Positions 18,311 to 27,288 of a stretch of 64,000 nucleotides of DNA are shown here, piece after piece; position 1 is the stretch's first letter; each line of letters opens with the position of its first letter. Origin of the DNA: Polaribacter sp. Hel_I_88 (GTDB taxonomy: Bacteria > Bacteroidota > Bacteroidia > Flavobacteriales > Flavobacteriaceae); the NCBI RefSeq assembly GCF_000687935.1, contig NZ_JHZZ01000001.1, forward strand, positions 1,922,001 through 1,986,000, given 5' to 3'. The position numbers were made by a program, and so were the translations under genes. The notes under the pieces are model-generated. The model saw only the letters and a list, made by a program, of their open reading frames with translations, was not told the DNA's origin and made no database searches.

Positions 18311-19765
18311 CTAATGGGTAATGGCCATTGTTTTGTTTATCTTTCGATCAATAGCATTTCTACCAACTGTATAGCAGTAAATGCTACTTGGTGTAAAATC
18401 ATAAGTTAAACCATCATCTTCTTTAATTTCTTCAATATCTAAAGTTGTAACTAAAGTTCTGTCTAGTTTATTTTTTAGGCAAAAAGATTTAAGATTTGAA
18501 AGTTTTTGTAGACTTTTAACAAATCTATTACTCCATTTAATTTCAACAGCCCAAAGAGGTTTTTGTTTTTCGTTTGATAAACTAACAATATCAACCTCAC
18601 CGTTTTTCCATCTAGCATAATATGGAGTAAAACCTGTATTATGACCCCACTGTGAAAAAATTGCTGTTTCAACCATATTCCGAATAAAATCGTCATCTTT
18701 TTTAAGTGGGGAAAATAAAGCACTCCTTAATGATGGATTTGTTAGATAAATTTTAAAAGATGTTGCTCTTTTGAATTTTTTAGAATTTTGATCTATTTTA
18801 TTAATTACTCTAATTAAAAAAGCAGCTTCTAAATATTCAATGTATCTTTTAAGAGTGTTTTTTGCTACGCCAGAACTTATTGCGAGTTGTTCGTATGTAA
18901 ATTCATTACCTGAATTATATGCAATTGTTGTAAACAAAGAGTTTAATTCTTGCACATCTTTTATTCCGTATAAACTAGGTAAATCTCTCAAAAGAACTTT
19001 GTCAATAATATCGTTTCTAATATATCTACCAGGATCAGATTGAATTTCATTTGATAAAGAAACTTCAGGATAGCCTCCAAAATTAATATAATCTATAAAG
19101 TGATTATTTAGTTCATTAATTTTATTGGTGTGATAATAATTCCCAGAAATTCCTTTCCATTTTTTAATTTTTAAAGAAATTAAATGAGATAAATCTTTTA
19201 AGTCAATATATTCATGAAACGTTAATGGGGGTAGCATAAAATCTGTAAATCTTCCTGCTCCTGATTCTATACTTTTTAACTTTAAAGCAGCTGCAGCAGA
19301 GCCAGAAACAATAAATTTAATTTTATGATAAGAATCGACTAGTGTTTTTAAATGTACCTCCCAGTTTTTTAAATATTGAATTTCATCAAAAATGATAAAT
19401 AATTCTTCTGAATCATCTTGTTTCGTGAACCTCAAAAAATGAATTAGCATCTCTTCTAAAGAGAGCCCATTATAAATAGGATTTTCAATGGATAAATAGC
19501 AAATTTTTTTTGAAGGTACTTTATGATCTATCAAATCTTGAACTAAATGAAAAAGCATTACAGTTTTCCCAACTCTTCTTGGTCCCATTAAAACAACTGC
19601 TCTTTTTATTTTTTTCTCATAAATTAGTGGAGAAAATAAATTAAAATAAAGTCTTCTTTTCATTGATGAATAATAATCATCAATCTTATTTTTTTTCCAC
19701 CAAGGGTTTTCAAATTCTATTTTATCAATAATTTGTTCTTTAGAAAATGCGCTTAATAAACTCAT
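18311..19765 (-). CDS. AAA_14/DUF4143-type ATP-binding protein
   Basis: 484 residues. An N-terminal P-loop ATPase domain has Walker A GPRRVGKT (61-68) and Walker B IIFDEIQYL (Asp127, Glu128). A winged-helix-like segment follows (TYEQLAISSGVAKNTLKRYIEYLE), then a C-terminal DUF4143 domain with GEVDIVSL and WAVEIKWS, which resembles the D...ExK core of PD-(D/E)xK nucleases. The biological role of this large family is poorly defined. The gene stands alone and a perfect palindrome abuts its -7 box. A second family member is at 28736-29929, with low similarity. Confidence 0.9.
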   Translation of the reverse strand: MSLLSAFSKEQIIDKIEFENPWWKKNKIDDYYSSMKRRLYFNLFSPLIYEKKIKRAVVLMGPRRVGKTVMLFHLVQDLIDHKVPSKKICYLSIENPIYNGLSLEEMLIHFLRFTKQDDSEELFIIFDEIQYLKNWEVHLKTLVDSYHKIKFIVSGSAAAALKLKSIESGAGRFTDFMLPPLTFHEYIDLKDLSHLISLKIKKWKGISGNYYHTNKINELNNHFIDYINFGGYPEVSLSNEIQSDPGRYIRNDIIDKVLLRDLPSLYGIKDVQELNSLFTTIAYNSGNEFTYEQLAISSGVAKNTLKRYIEYLEAAFLIRVINKIDQNSKKFKRATSFKIYLTNPSLRSALFSPLKKDDDFIRNMVETAIFSQWGHNTGFTPYYARWKNGEVDIVSLSNEKQKPLWAVEIKWSNRFVKSLQKLSNLKSFCLKNKLDRTLVTTLDIEEIKEDDGLTYDFTPSSIYCYTVGRNAIDRKINKTMAITH

Positions 19766-19792
19766 TTAAGATTAGTTTTTTGGTTCTAATTA

Positions 19793-19832
19793 CAAATATA
19801 GCAAAATAAGATCAGTCAGCTGATCTTATTTT
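19793..19832 (-). promoter_or_regulatory. Promoter -7 box and 28-bp palindromic operator (copy B) of the DUF4143 ATPase
   Basis: On the minus strand TATATTTG (19793-19800) matches the Bacteroidota -7 box. Three bases upstream begins a perfect palindrome (core 19804-19831, arms AAATAAGATCAG and CTGATCTTATTT around TCAG, extended by one base each side), filling the space between -7 and -33. The core lies 38 bp before the ATPase start. This is the layout of an operator. Confidence 0.72.
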
Positions 19833-19907
19833 AAAACATAACTATAATTAAATGTAATAAAAAGATTATCAGTGTTTTGTATTTTGTAAAATGTGTCAAA
19901 TAAGAAA

Positions 19908-21611
19908 TTACTTTAAATCTTTTAGCAATAACTGAATCGATTTAAAACCATTCCATTCGTTTTCATCCAAAGAATAGACGATATCAAAATCATTTTCTAC
20001 AAATTCCATTTTATCACCCAAATTAAAACCAATTGCATTATAGGTTTTTTTATTATCACCTTGAAAAACATTTAATTTTAAATGCGTTTGTTCCTTACCA
20101 ACTTTTTTTCCATAACCATTATCTCTGACACAAGTAGATGTAAAAGTAGGTTTCATATTCATAGGGCCAAAAGGTGCCATTTGTTGAATAATTCTAAAGA
20201 ATTTAGGCGTAATTTCAGAAAGTTCAATTTCTGCATCAATAGAAATTTCTGGCGTTAATAATTTTTTATCAATGGTTTTTTCTACCACTTCTTCGAACTT
20301 ATTTTTAAAATTCTCGTAGTTTTTTGGATCTAAAGTTAAACCAGCAGCGTATTTATGGCCACCAAATTGTTCTATAAATTCCTCACATTCTAATAATGCA
20401 TTATATACATCAAAACCTTTTACAGAACGTGCAGAAGCTGCTAATTTATCGCCACTTTTGGTAAAAACTAACGTAGGCCTGTAGTATTTTTCTATCAATC
20501 TAGAAGCTACAATTCCAATAACACCTTTGTGCCAATCTTCTTGAAAAACTACGGATGTAAATCGTTCTTCTTCCTTATTATCAATAATTTGAATTAAAGC
20601 CTCATCTGTAATTTTTTTATCTAAATCTTTTCTATCAGCATTAAAAATTTCGATAGCTGCAGCAAATTCTATAGCTGCATCTAAATCCATTTCTGTTAAT
20701 AATTCCACAGCATAGTTACCATGTTTCATTCTGCCAGCAGCGTTAATTCTTGGAGCAATGATAAAAACAACATCTGTAATGGTGAGTTCTTTCTTTTTAA
20801 TTTGATGAATAATTGCTTGAATTCCGTTTCTGGGTTTTTGGTTGATAACTTGCAAGCCAAAATAAGCTAAAACTCTGTTTTCGCCATTCATAGGTACAAT
20901 ATCTGCAGCAATTGCAGTGGCTACCAAATCTAAATAAGGCACAAAATCTTCTATAGTTTGATTTCTGGAAACGCCCAAAGCCTGAATCAATTTAAAACCA
21001 ACTCCACAACCACAAAGTTCATCAAAAGGATAGGTGCAATCGTCTCTTTTTGCGTTTAAAACAGCAACTGCTTTCGGAATTTCTTTACCAGGTTTATGAT
21101 GATCGCAAATAATAAAATCGATATTTTTTTCTTTGGCATACGCAACTTTATCAATGGCTTTTATACCACAATCTAAAGCGATTATTAACGAAAAATTATT
21201 GTCTTCTGCAAAATCGATTCCCATATAAGAAATGCCATAACCTTCTGCATATCTATCAGGAATATAGGTTGCAATGTTGGGATGAATCGTTTTTAAATAA
21301 GAAGCAACTAAAGAAACAGCAGTGGTTCCATCAACATCATAATCACCAAAAACTAAGATGTTTTCGTTGTTTAAAATGGCAGTTTCAATTCTATCAACTG
21401 CCAAATCCATATCTTTCATTAAAAAAGGATCGTGAATATCGGCTAAACTGGGTCTAAAATACTTTTTTGCTTCTTCAAAAGTTTCAACATTTCTTTGCAA
21501 TAAAATTTTAGCAATAGTGGCATCAACTTGTAAATCGAACGCCAATTTTGCTACTTTTTCTTTAGTTGGTTCTGGTTTTAAAGTCCATCTCATAAAATTT
21601 ATTGGTCTCAA
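19908..21611 (-). CDS. recJ: Single-stranded-DNA-specific exonuclease RecJ
   Basis: 5'-3' ssDNA exonuclease of the DHH phosphoesterase superfamily, acting in recombination and mismatch repair. It has motif FGDYDVDGTTA (manganese ligands), CDHHKPG (DHH), and the DHHA1-region signature FGGHKYAAGLTL. At 567 residues it has normal RecJ length. It is monocistronic; the gap to the OsmC gene carries a repeat also found near 5523. Confidence 0.96.
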   Translation of the reverse strand: MRPINFMRWTLKPEPTKEKVAKLAFDLQVDATIAKILLQRNVETFEEAKKYFRPSLADIHDPFLMKDMDLAVDRIETAILNNENILVFGDYDVDGTTAVSLVASYLKTIHPNIATYIPDRYAEGYGISYMGIDFAEDNNFSLIIALDCGIKAIDKVAYAKEKNIDFIICDHHKPGKEIPKAVAVLNAKRDDCTYPFDELCGCGVGFKLIQALGVSRNQTIEDFVPYLDLVATAIAADIVPMNGENRVLAYFGLQVINQKPRNGIQAIIHQIKKKELTITDVVFIIAPRINAAGRMKHGNYAVELLTEMDLDAAIEFAAAIEIFNADRKDLDKKITDEALIQIIDNKEEERFTSVVFQEDWHKGVIGIVASRLIEKYYRPTLVFTKSGDKLAASARSVKGFDVYNALLECEEFIEQFGGHKYAAGLTLDPKNYENFKNKFEEVVEKTIDKKLLTPEISIDAEIELSEITPKFFRIIQQMAPFGPMNMKPTFTSTCVRDNGYGKKVGKEQTHLKLNVFQGDNKKTYNAIGFNLGDKMEFVENDFDIVYSLDENEWNGFKSIQLLLKDLK

Positions 21612-21668
21612 ATTTTAGTTAAAACTATATAGTTTAGTGTATTTCGTTTTAGCTTCTAAAAATTTCAG

Positions 21669-21690
21669 CCACGAATTCACGAATTTCACT
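21669..21690. repeat. CACGAATT-type intergenic repeat
   Basis: CCACGAATTCACGAATT recurs here exactly as at 5523. A small hairpin (GCAGACT/AGTCTGC, 21725-21741) follows, closer to the OsmC gene end. Confidence 0.65.
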
Positions 21691-21775
21691 CACATAAATT
21701 TGTTGTGCTTTCGCATTTCACGAAGCAGACTTTTAGTCTGCAAATCAAACCTATATACTTGAAGTCCAAAGTGTT

Positions 21776-22210
21776 TTATTTACTTTCTAAATCATGCAAA
21801 TGAATTTCAATTTCCACTTCTGCAAACTGACGAAACATTTCCATAACTCCACAATATTTGGTTACAGATAAATTTACTGCTTTTTGAATTTTTTCTGGCT
21901 GTAATTCAGTATCCGAAAAATGATAATCAACTTTTACTTTATTGTAAAACTTTGGATGCTCATCTGTTAACTCTGCTGTAACTTCAATATTAAAATCGGC
22001 AACTTCTGCACGCATTTTTTCTAACAAAGAAACTACATCTAAACCAGAGCAACCAGCTAAAGAAGAAAGCATTAGGGCTTTAGGAGCAAAACCAACAACA
22101 TCGCCATTATCTTGAGATTTATCAAACATTGTAAATTTATATCCACTTGGGTTGTCGGTTTCAAATTGCGATTTTTGTGTCCATTTTGTACTAACTACAT
22201 TTTTAACCAT
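21776..22210 (-). CDS. OsmC/Ohr-family protein
   Basis: 144 residues of the OsmC fold, whose members reduce organic hydroperoxides through two cysteines. The two are present: Cys54 in SSLAGCSGLDVV and Cys120 in VTKYCGVME. The second motif reads YCGV rather than the more usual TCPV, placing it in the YhfA-like branch rather than Ohr. The electron donor is not evident and the protein is cytoplasmic. Confidence 0.9.
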   Translation of the reverse strand: MVKNVVSTKWTQKSQFETDNPSGYKFTMFDKSQDNGDVVGFAPKALMLSSLAGCSGLDVVSLLEKMRAEVADFNIEVTAELTDEHPKFYNKVKVDYHFSDTELQPEKIQKAVNLSVTKYCGVMEMFRQFAEVEIEIHLHDLESK

Positions 22211-22283
22211 AATTTTTATTTTTTTTAAAATTGAAGTATTAAATTGTGCTTTCTTACAAAAATAAGCAAACCTAAAGTAGTGG

Positions 22284-24464
22284 ATGGTAAAAATGATAAA
22301 TTCTATAAATTTTAAATATATAATACTTTTTTTTCTACTGTTGATAAAAAGCCCTTTTCTGTTTTCTCAAACGGATGCTGCACCTATAATAACAGCGGAA
22401 GGAAGGCAAGCATTTTGTATTGGGAGTCCCATAAATATTGTTACAGACTTTACAATTACAGATGCAGATGATACAGGAATTGCAGCTTTCTTTATTCAAA
22501 TTTCATCAGGATATCAAATTAATTTTGACAGATTAGAATTAACAGGAAATTATCCAAATATTTCAACCACTTTTGATGCAACTGAAGGAAAACTTTCTTT
22601 TTCTGCAACAAATGGAACTTCAGAAATTTTATTATCAGAATTAGAAAATGCAGTAAAAGATGTTGTTTTTAGAACAACTGCAACAGATGTAGTTTCAGAA
22701 AAATCTTTTTCTTTTACTATAGACGATGCAAACTATTTACCCTCCACAGACCATTTTTATGAATTTGTTGCAGACGAAGGAATTACCTGGACAAACGCTA
22801 AAATAGCTGCCGAAAATAGAACTTATTTTGGAAGAGAAGGATATTTAGCTACGTTAACAAGTCAAGAGGAGGCAGATTTTGCAGGGAAACAAGCTGCTGG
22901 AGCAGGTTGGATTGGTGGAAGTGATGCAGATTCGCCCAATGTTTGGAAATGGGTTACAGGTCCAGAGGCTGGCACAATATTTTGGAATGGTGGTGTAAAT
23001 GGAAGTTCTCCAAATTTTGCATTTTGGAATACTAATGAGCCTAATAATTTTGAAAATAGAGGAGAAGATTATGCACATATTACAGCTTCAGGTTCTGGTA
23101 TTCCAGGTTCTTGGAACGATTTAACGAACACTGGTGATGCTTCTGGAGATTTTCAACCAAAAGGTTATATTGTAGAATATGGAGCTCCTGGAGATCCACC
23201 TTTAAGTATTGTAGCTAGCACTAGTATTTATATTCCAGAAATCCAATCAACTACAAATGCAACCATTTGCGAATCTGGTATAGCAACAATTTCAGCTACT
23301 TCAAATGAAGGTCAAATTCTTTGGTTTGCCACACAAACAGGAGGTTCACAAATAGCAACAGGCAACGATTTTACAACACCAGTTTTAACAACAAGCACTA
23401 CTTATTATGCTACAGTTTCTGTAGGTGGATGTACTACTTTAAACAGAACTCCAGTTACAGTTACTGTAAATCCAAGACCAACTATTGTAAATACTACAGG
23501 AGATTTAATTTGTGCTGGAAATGCAAATTTGAGTGCAACAACTTCTTCTGGAGCAGCAATTTGGTACGAATCTTTAACGAGTACAGTTCCTATTTTTATT
23601 GGGAATGATTTTAGAACACCAGCTTTAAATTCCACAACAAGTTATTTTGTGGCAGCCAATAATTCTGATTGTGAATCTAATGCTAGAATAGAAGTTATTG
23701 CAGTTGTAGACGCTACAATTCCAGATTTTGAGGTACTCCAAGAAACGTTTATTTTATGTGAAGATATTGGTTCTGTAACTTTAGAAACCATAAATGCGCA
23801 AGGCAATTATAGCTATATTTGGAAAAATGAAGGATCTATTATCTCTGGAAATTTAGAAACAATTTCGGTTACTTCTTCTGGAAGTTATTCAGTAATGGCA
23901 ATTTCTGAAGCTGGTTGCGAATCTTCAGAGCAACTAATTACTGTTGTGGATTCTGAAAAAGCAACAATAACTAAAGACGATGTGCTTATAACTGATGATT
24001 CTGATAACAATTTCATACAAGTTACCAACCCAAATTTAGGAAATGGCGATTATGAATTCGCCATTGATGATCAGTTTGGAGATTACAAAGAGGAAGGTGT
24101 TTTTCAGAATTTATCAACTGGAATACATACCTTATTTGTTAGAGATAAAGGTGGTTGTGGAACTGAATCTTTTGTCTTTTCAATTTTAGGATATCCAAAA
24201 TTCTTTACACCCAATGAAGATGGACAGAATGATTTTTGGAAAATTTCAGGATTTGATAGGATGTTTTATCCAACATCAGAAATATTTATTTTTAACAGAT
24301 TTGGAACGTTAATTTTTAAGTTTGATGAAAATAGTTTAGGTTGGAATGGCGATTACGAAGGAAAAAAATTACCTTCTAACACTTATTGGTTTAGAGCCAT
24401 TTTAACAGATATAAATGGCTTCTCAATCGAAAAAACAGGGAATTTTAGTTTAATAAGAAAATAA
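22284..24464 (+). CDS. Type IX-secreted C-type-lectin and Ig-like protein (type B sorting domain)
   Basis: 726 residues with a signal peptide (cleavage after FLFSQ near residue 29). A cadherin-like beta module is followed by a C-type lectin-like domain (about 150-320) with YEFVADEGITWTNAKIAA, NEPNNF and GEDYAHI. Then come Ig-like modules with paired Cys (ATICESGIATISAT; DLICAGNANLSAT). The last about 85 residues, from FFTPNEDGQNDFWKI to the end, are the gliding-motility-type CTD that sends proteins through the type IX system. It is thus a cell-surface or released carbohydrate-binding protein; the ligand is unknown. The next gene starts 4 bp later. Confidence 0.92.
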   Translation: MVKMINSINFKYIILFFLLLIKSPFLFSQTDAAPIITAEGRQAFCIGSPINIVTDFTITDADDTGIAAFFIQISSGYQINFDRLELTGNYPNISTTFDATEGKLSFSATNGTSEILLSELENAVKDVVFRTTATDVVSEKSFSFTIDDANYLPSTDHFYEFVADEGITWTNAKIAAENRTYFGREGYLATLTSQEEADFAGKQAAGAGWIGGSDADSPNVWKWVTGPEAGTIFWNGGVNGSSPNFAFWNTNEPNNFENRGEDYAHITASGSGIPGSWNDLTNTGDASGDFQPKGYIVEYGAPGDPPLSIVASTSIYIPEIQSTTNATICESGIATISATSNEGQILWFATQTGGSQIATGNDFTTPVLTTSTTYYATVSVGGCTTLNRTPVTVTVNPRPTIVNTTGDLICAGNANLSATTSSGAAIWYESLTSTVPIFIGNDFRTPALNSTTSYFVAANNSDCESNARIEVIAVVDATIPDFEVLQETFILCEDIGSVTLETINAQGNYSYIWKNEGSIISGNLETISVTSSGSYSVMAISEAGCESSEQLITVVDSEKATITKDDVLITDDSDNNFIQVTNPNLGNGDYEFAIDDQFGDYKEEGVFQNLSTGIHTLFVRDKGGCGTESFVFSILGYPKFFTPNEDGQNDFWKISGFDRMFYPTSEIFIFNRFGTLIFKFDENSLGWNGDYEGKKLPSNTYWFRAILTDINGFSIEKTGNFSLIRK

Positions 24465-24468
24465 AAAT

Positions 24469-25071
24469 ATGGCATTAGTAACACCATTATCAGCAGAACA
24501 TGATTTAGAAACCAAAGAATTAGCAACCTTTTTTAATGAAACTTTGGGATTTTGCCCAAATTCCGTTTTAACAATGCAAAGAAGACCTGCAATTTCTAAG
24601 GCGTTTATCAACTTAAATAAAGCTGTTATGGCTAATGAAGGGCGAGTTACATCTGCTTTAAAAAGAATGATAGCTTGGGTTTCTAGCAATGCTACAGGTT
24701 GTAGATATTGCCAAGCACATGCTATAAGAGCTGCAGAACGTTATGGAGCAGAGCAAGAACAATTAGATAATATTTGGGAATATAAAACACATTCCGCTTT
24801 TTCTGAGGCAGAAAGAGCAGCATTAGATTTTTCGTTGGCTGCTTCTATGGTTCCAAATGCAGTAAATGCAGAAATTAAAGCAGCATTATATACATATTGG
24901 GATGAAGGTGAAATTGTAGAAATGTTAGGTGTAATTTCACTTTTTGGCTATTTAAATAGATGGAATGATTCTATGGGTACAACTTTAGAAGAAGATGCTA
25001 TAGATTCTGGAAATCAGTTTTTAGGTAAACATGGTTTTGAAGTAGGAAAACACGATGGATCAAAATATTAA
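24469..25071 (+). CDS. AhpD-like / carboxymuconolactone decarboxylase-family peroxidase-related protein
   Basis: 200 residues, all-helical AhpD fold with NATGCRYCQAHAIRAAERYG: Cys78, Cys81 and His84 form the redox/proton-relay motif of the family. Related proteins are annotated as peroxidase-related (YciW/DUF-type) enzymes with thiol peroxidase activity. It starts 4 bp after the lectin-like gene and is followed by the M28 peptidase gene 22 bp later, so the three could be cotranscribed although their functions look unrelated. Confidence 0.88.
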   Translation: MALVTPLSAEHDLETKELATFFNETLGFCPNSVLTMQRRPAISKAFINLNKAVMANEGRVTSALKRMIAWVSSNATGCRYCQAHAIRAAERYGAEQEQLDNIWEYKTHSAFSEAERAALDFSLAASMVPNAVNAEIKAALYTYWDEGEIVEMLGVISLFGYLNRWNDSMGTTLEEDAIDSGNQFLGKHGFEVGKHDGSKY

Positions 25072-25093
25072 TCAATTAACTAAACTAAACATT

Positions 25094-26641
25094 ATGAAGA
25101 AAATTTTTACAATTTCGTTGGTACTTTTTTTATCAGCATTTTCGCTTGTTGCTCAAGATAAAGAAGCAATTATAGAAGGTATTGTTACAGAAGCAAATGA
25201 AAACTCACAACTTAAAAAGTTAGGTCATGAACTTATGGATGTTATTGGGCCAAGATTGGTTGGAACTCCACAAATGAAACAAGCTAATGATTGGGCAGTT
25301 GCCAAATATAAATCTTGGGACATTGCTGCAAGAAATGAACAATGGGGAGAATGGCGTGGTTGGGAACGTGGCATTACACATATAGATATGGTGTATCCAA
25401 GAGTTCAATCTTTAAAGGGAACACAATTAGCTTGGAATCCAGGAACTTCAGATAAGGGTGTTACTGCAGAATTGGTCATATTACCAACTGTAGAAAATCA
25501 AGAAGAATTTAACAAATGGTTGCCAACTGTAAAAGGCAAATTGGTAATGACGTCTATGAAACAACCAACAGGAAGACCAAATTACAATTGGGAAGAATTT
25601 GCGACAGAAGAATCATTTGAAAAAATGAAAAATGAAAGAGATGAGCAAACCAAAGCTTGGAGAGATAACTTAAGTAATATCGGTTATGGTAGAGATTTAA
25701 CTTCAGAGTTAGAAAAAGCAGGTGCTGTTGGTATTGTAGCTTCAAGATGGTCTAGTGGTTTTGGTGTAAATAAAATATTTAGTGCAAGTACTAAAAAAAT
25801 ACCTACAGTAGATTTAGAATTAGAAGATTATGGAATGTTATATAGAATGGTTGAATATGGAGACAAACCACAAATTAAAATAGTAGCAAAAGCTAAAGAA
25901 TTAGGGAATGTACCAACTTTTAATACAATAGCAGAAATAAAAGGAACTGAAAAACCAGATGAATACGTAATTCTTTCTGCACATTTCGATTCTTGGGATG
26001 GAGGTACAGGAGCAACTGATAATGGTACAGGAACTTTAGTAATGATGGAAGCTTTACGTATTTTAAAGAAAATATATCCAAACCCAAAAAGAACAATTTT
26101 GGTAGGTCATTGGGGAAGTGAAGAGCAAGGTTTAAACGGTTCTAGAGCTTTTGTAGAAGATCATCCAGAAATTGTAGACAATATGCAAGCTTTATTTAAC
26201 CAAGATAATGGAACAGGAAGAGTGGTAAGTATTTCAGGTCAAGGATTTTTACATGCTTACGATTATTTAGGAAGATGGTTAAGTGCAGTGCCTAGAGATA
26301 TTACCAAGCACATAGAAACTACTTTTCCTGGAACTCCAGGAGGTGGAGGTTCTGATTATGCAGCTTTTGTTGCAGCTGGTGCTCCAGGGTTTAGCTTAAG
26401 TTCTTTAAGCTGGTCTTATTGGAATTATACATGGCACACAAACAGAGATACGTATGATAAAATTGTTTTTGATGATGTGCAAAACAATGTAATTCTTACA
26501 GCAATTTTAGCATATATGGCTAGTGAGGATCCAGAAAGAACATCAAGAGAAAGAATAGTATTGCCAATAAACCAAAGAACAGGAGAACAAAGAACTTGGC
26601 CAAAACCACGTTCGCCACAAAGAAAAGGTGGTTTAGATTAA
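25094..26641 (+). CDS. Secreted M28-family zinc peptidase (carboxypeptidase Q-like)
   Basis: The ATG at 25094 starts a clean signal peptide (MKKIFTISLVLFLSAFSLVAQ), so the longer frame from 25055, which overlaps the previous gene, is rejected. The PA-domain-like insert (about 130-250) is followed by the catalytic domain with LSAHFDSWDGGTGATDNGTG (zinc His and bridging Asp), WGSEEQGLNGSRAF (catalytic/ligand Glu pair), NQDNGTG and a late His (TWHTNRDT). The order fits plasma-glutamate-carboxypeptidase-type M28 enzymes that trim peptides. The C-terminal 30 residues are basic and low complexity. Confidence 0.93.
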   Translation: MKKIFTISLVLFLSAFSLVAQDKEAIIEGIVTEANENSQLKKLGHELMDVIGPRLVGTPQMKQANDWAVAKYKSWDIAARNEQWGEWRGWERGITHIDMVYPRVQSLKGTQLAWNPGTSDKGVTAELVILPTVENQEEFNKWLPTVKGKLVMTSMKQPTGRPNYNWEEFATEESFEKMKNERDEQTKAWRDNLSNIGYGRDLTSELEKAGAVGIVASRWSSGFGVNKIFSASTKKIPTVDLELEDYGMLYRMVEYGDKPQIKIVAKAKELGNVPTFNTIAEIKGTEKPDEYVILSAHFDSWDGGTGATDNGTGTLVMMEALRILKKIYPNPKRTILVGHWGSEEQGLNGSRAFVEDHPEIVDNMQALFNQDNGTGRVVSISGQGFLHAYDYLGRWLSAVPRDITKHIETTFPGTPGGGGSDYAAFVAAGAPGFSLSSLSWSYWNYTWHTNRDTYDKIVFDDVQNNVILTAILAYMASEDPERTSRERIVLPINQRTGEQRTWPKPRSPQRKGGLD

Positions 26642-26660
26642 ATCTAAAAAAAGTCTCAAC

Positions 26661-26696
26661 AAAAAAAGTCTCATCAATTTGATGAGATTTTTTTTT
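26661..26696 (+). terminator. Intrinsic terminator after the M28 peptidase
   Basis: TCTCATCA and TGATGAGA pair around ATT, with A-run before and T-run after; it can serve both convergent genes. Confidence 0.9.
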
Positions 26697-26715
26697 ACAG
26701 GTAGTTAAACTACTT

Positions 26716-27288
26716 TTAATTGTTGATGATTTTAGCAATACTGTTTTGTAATTCAGGAATCACCTCATTTATAAACCAAGGATTTTTCTGAATCCAAAAT
26801 CTGTTTCTTGGAGATGGATGAGGTAATGCAAAATACTCAGGTAAAAAATCTTTATAATTTTGTACAGTTTCAGTTAATGTTTTTGGTTTGTTTTCTAAAT
26901 AATATTGCTGAGAATAGTTACCAATTAATATTTTAAGTTTTACATTTTTAAATTGATGCATAACTTTTTCGTGCCATAAAGGAGCACATTCTTTTCTCGG
27001 TAATTTATCACCATTTTTTCCTTTTCCAGGATAACAAAATCCTGTTGGTAAAATTGCAAAGTTGTCTGCATTGTAAAAAGTGGTTTCATCAACATTTAAC
27101 CATTTGCGCAAAACTTTTCCACTAGGATCATCCCAAGCTTTCGATTTTAAATGTGCAATTCTTCCTGGAGCTTGACTTATTAAGAGAATTTTCGAATTTT
27201 TATTTGCTGAAATTATAGGATTTGCACCTAAATCTAGTTGAGGTTCACAAAGGGTACAATTTCTAATTTCTTTTAATAATTGTTGCAT
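26716..27288 (-). CDS. Uracil-DNA glycosylase-superfamily protein
   Basis: 190 residues. The N-terminal RNCTLCEPQLDLG and ISQAPGRIAH correspond to the water-activating GEAPG-type motif of family 4/5-like glycosylases, and FALPHPSPRNRFW matches the DNA-intercalating HPSxxN loop. Only two cysteines lie in the N-terminal motif, so a full 4Fe-4S cluster is not obvious. Its ATG overlaps the stop of the upstream reductase by one base, implying coupled translation. Repair activity is inferred from the fold; the substrate base is not certain. Confidence 0.85.
   Translation of the reverse strand: MQQLLKEIRNCTLCEPQLDLGANPIISANKNSKILLISQAPGRIAHLKSKAWDDPSGKVLRKWLNVDETTFYNADNFAILPTGFCYPGKGKNGDKLPRKECAPLWHEKVMHQFKNVKLKILIGNYSQQYYLENKPKTLTETVQNYKDFLPEYFALPHPSPRNRFWIQKNPWFINEVIPELQNSIAKIINN

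Noticed and set aside
18157..19831. Insertion sequence carrying the DUF4143 ATPase
   Set aside because: No transposase motif, and the two palindromes are in promoter positions of different genes, which is better explained as operators; no flanking target duplication is visible.
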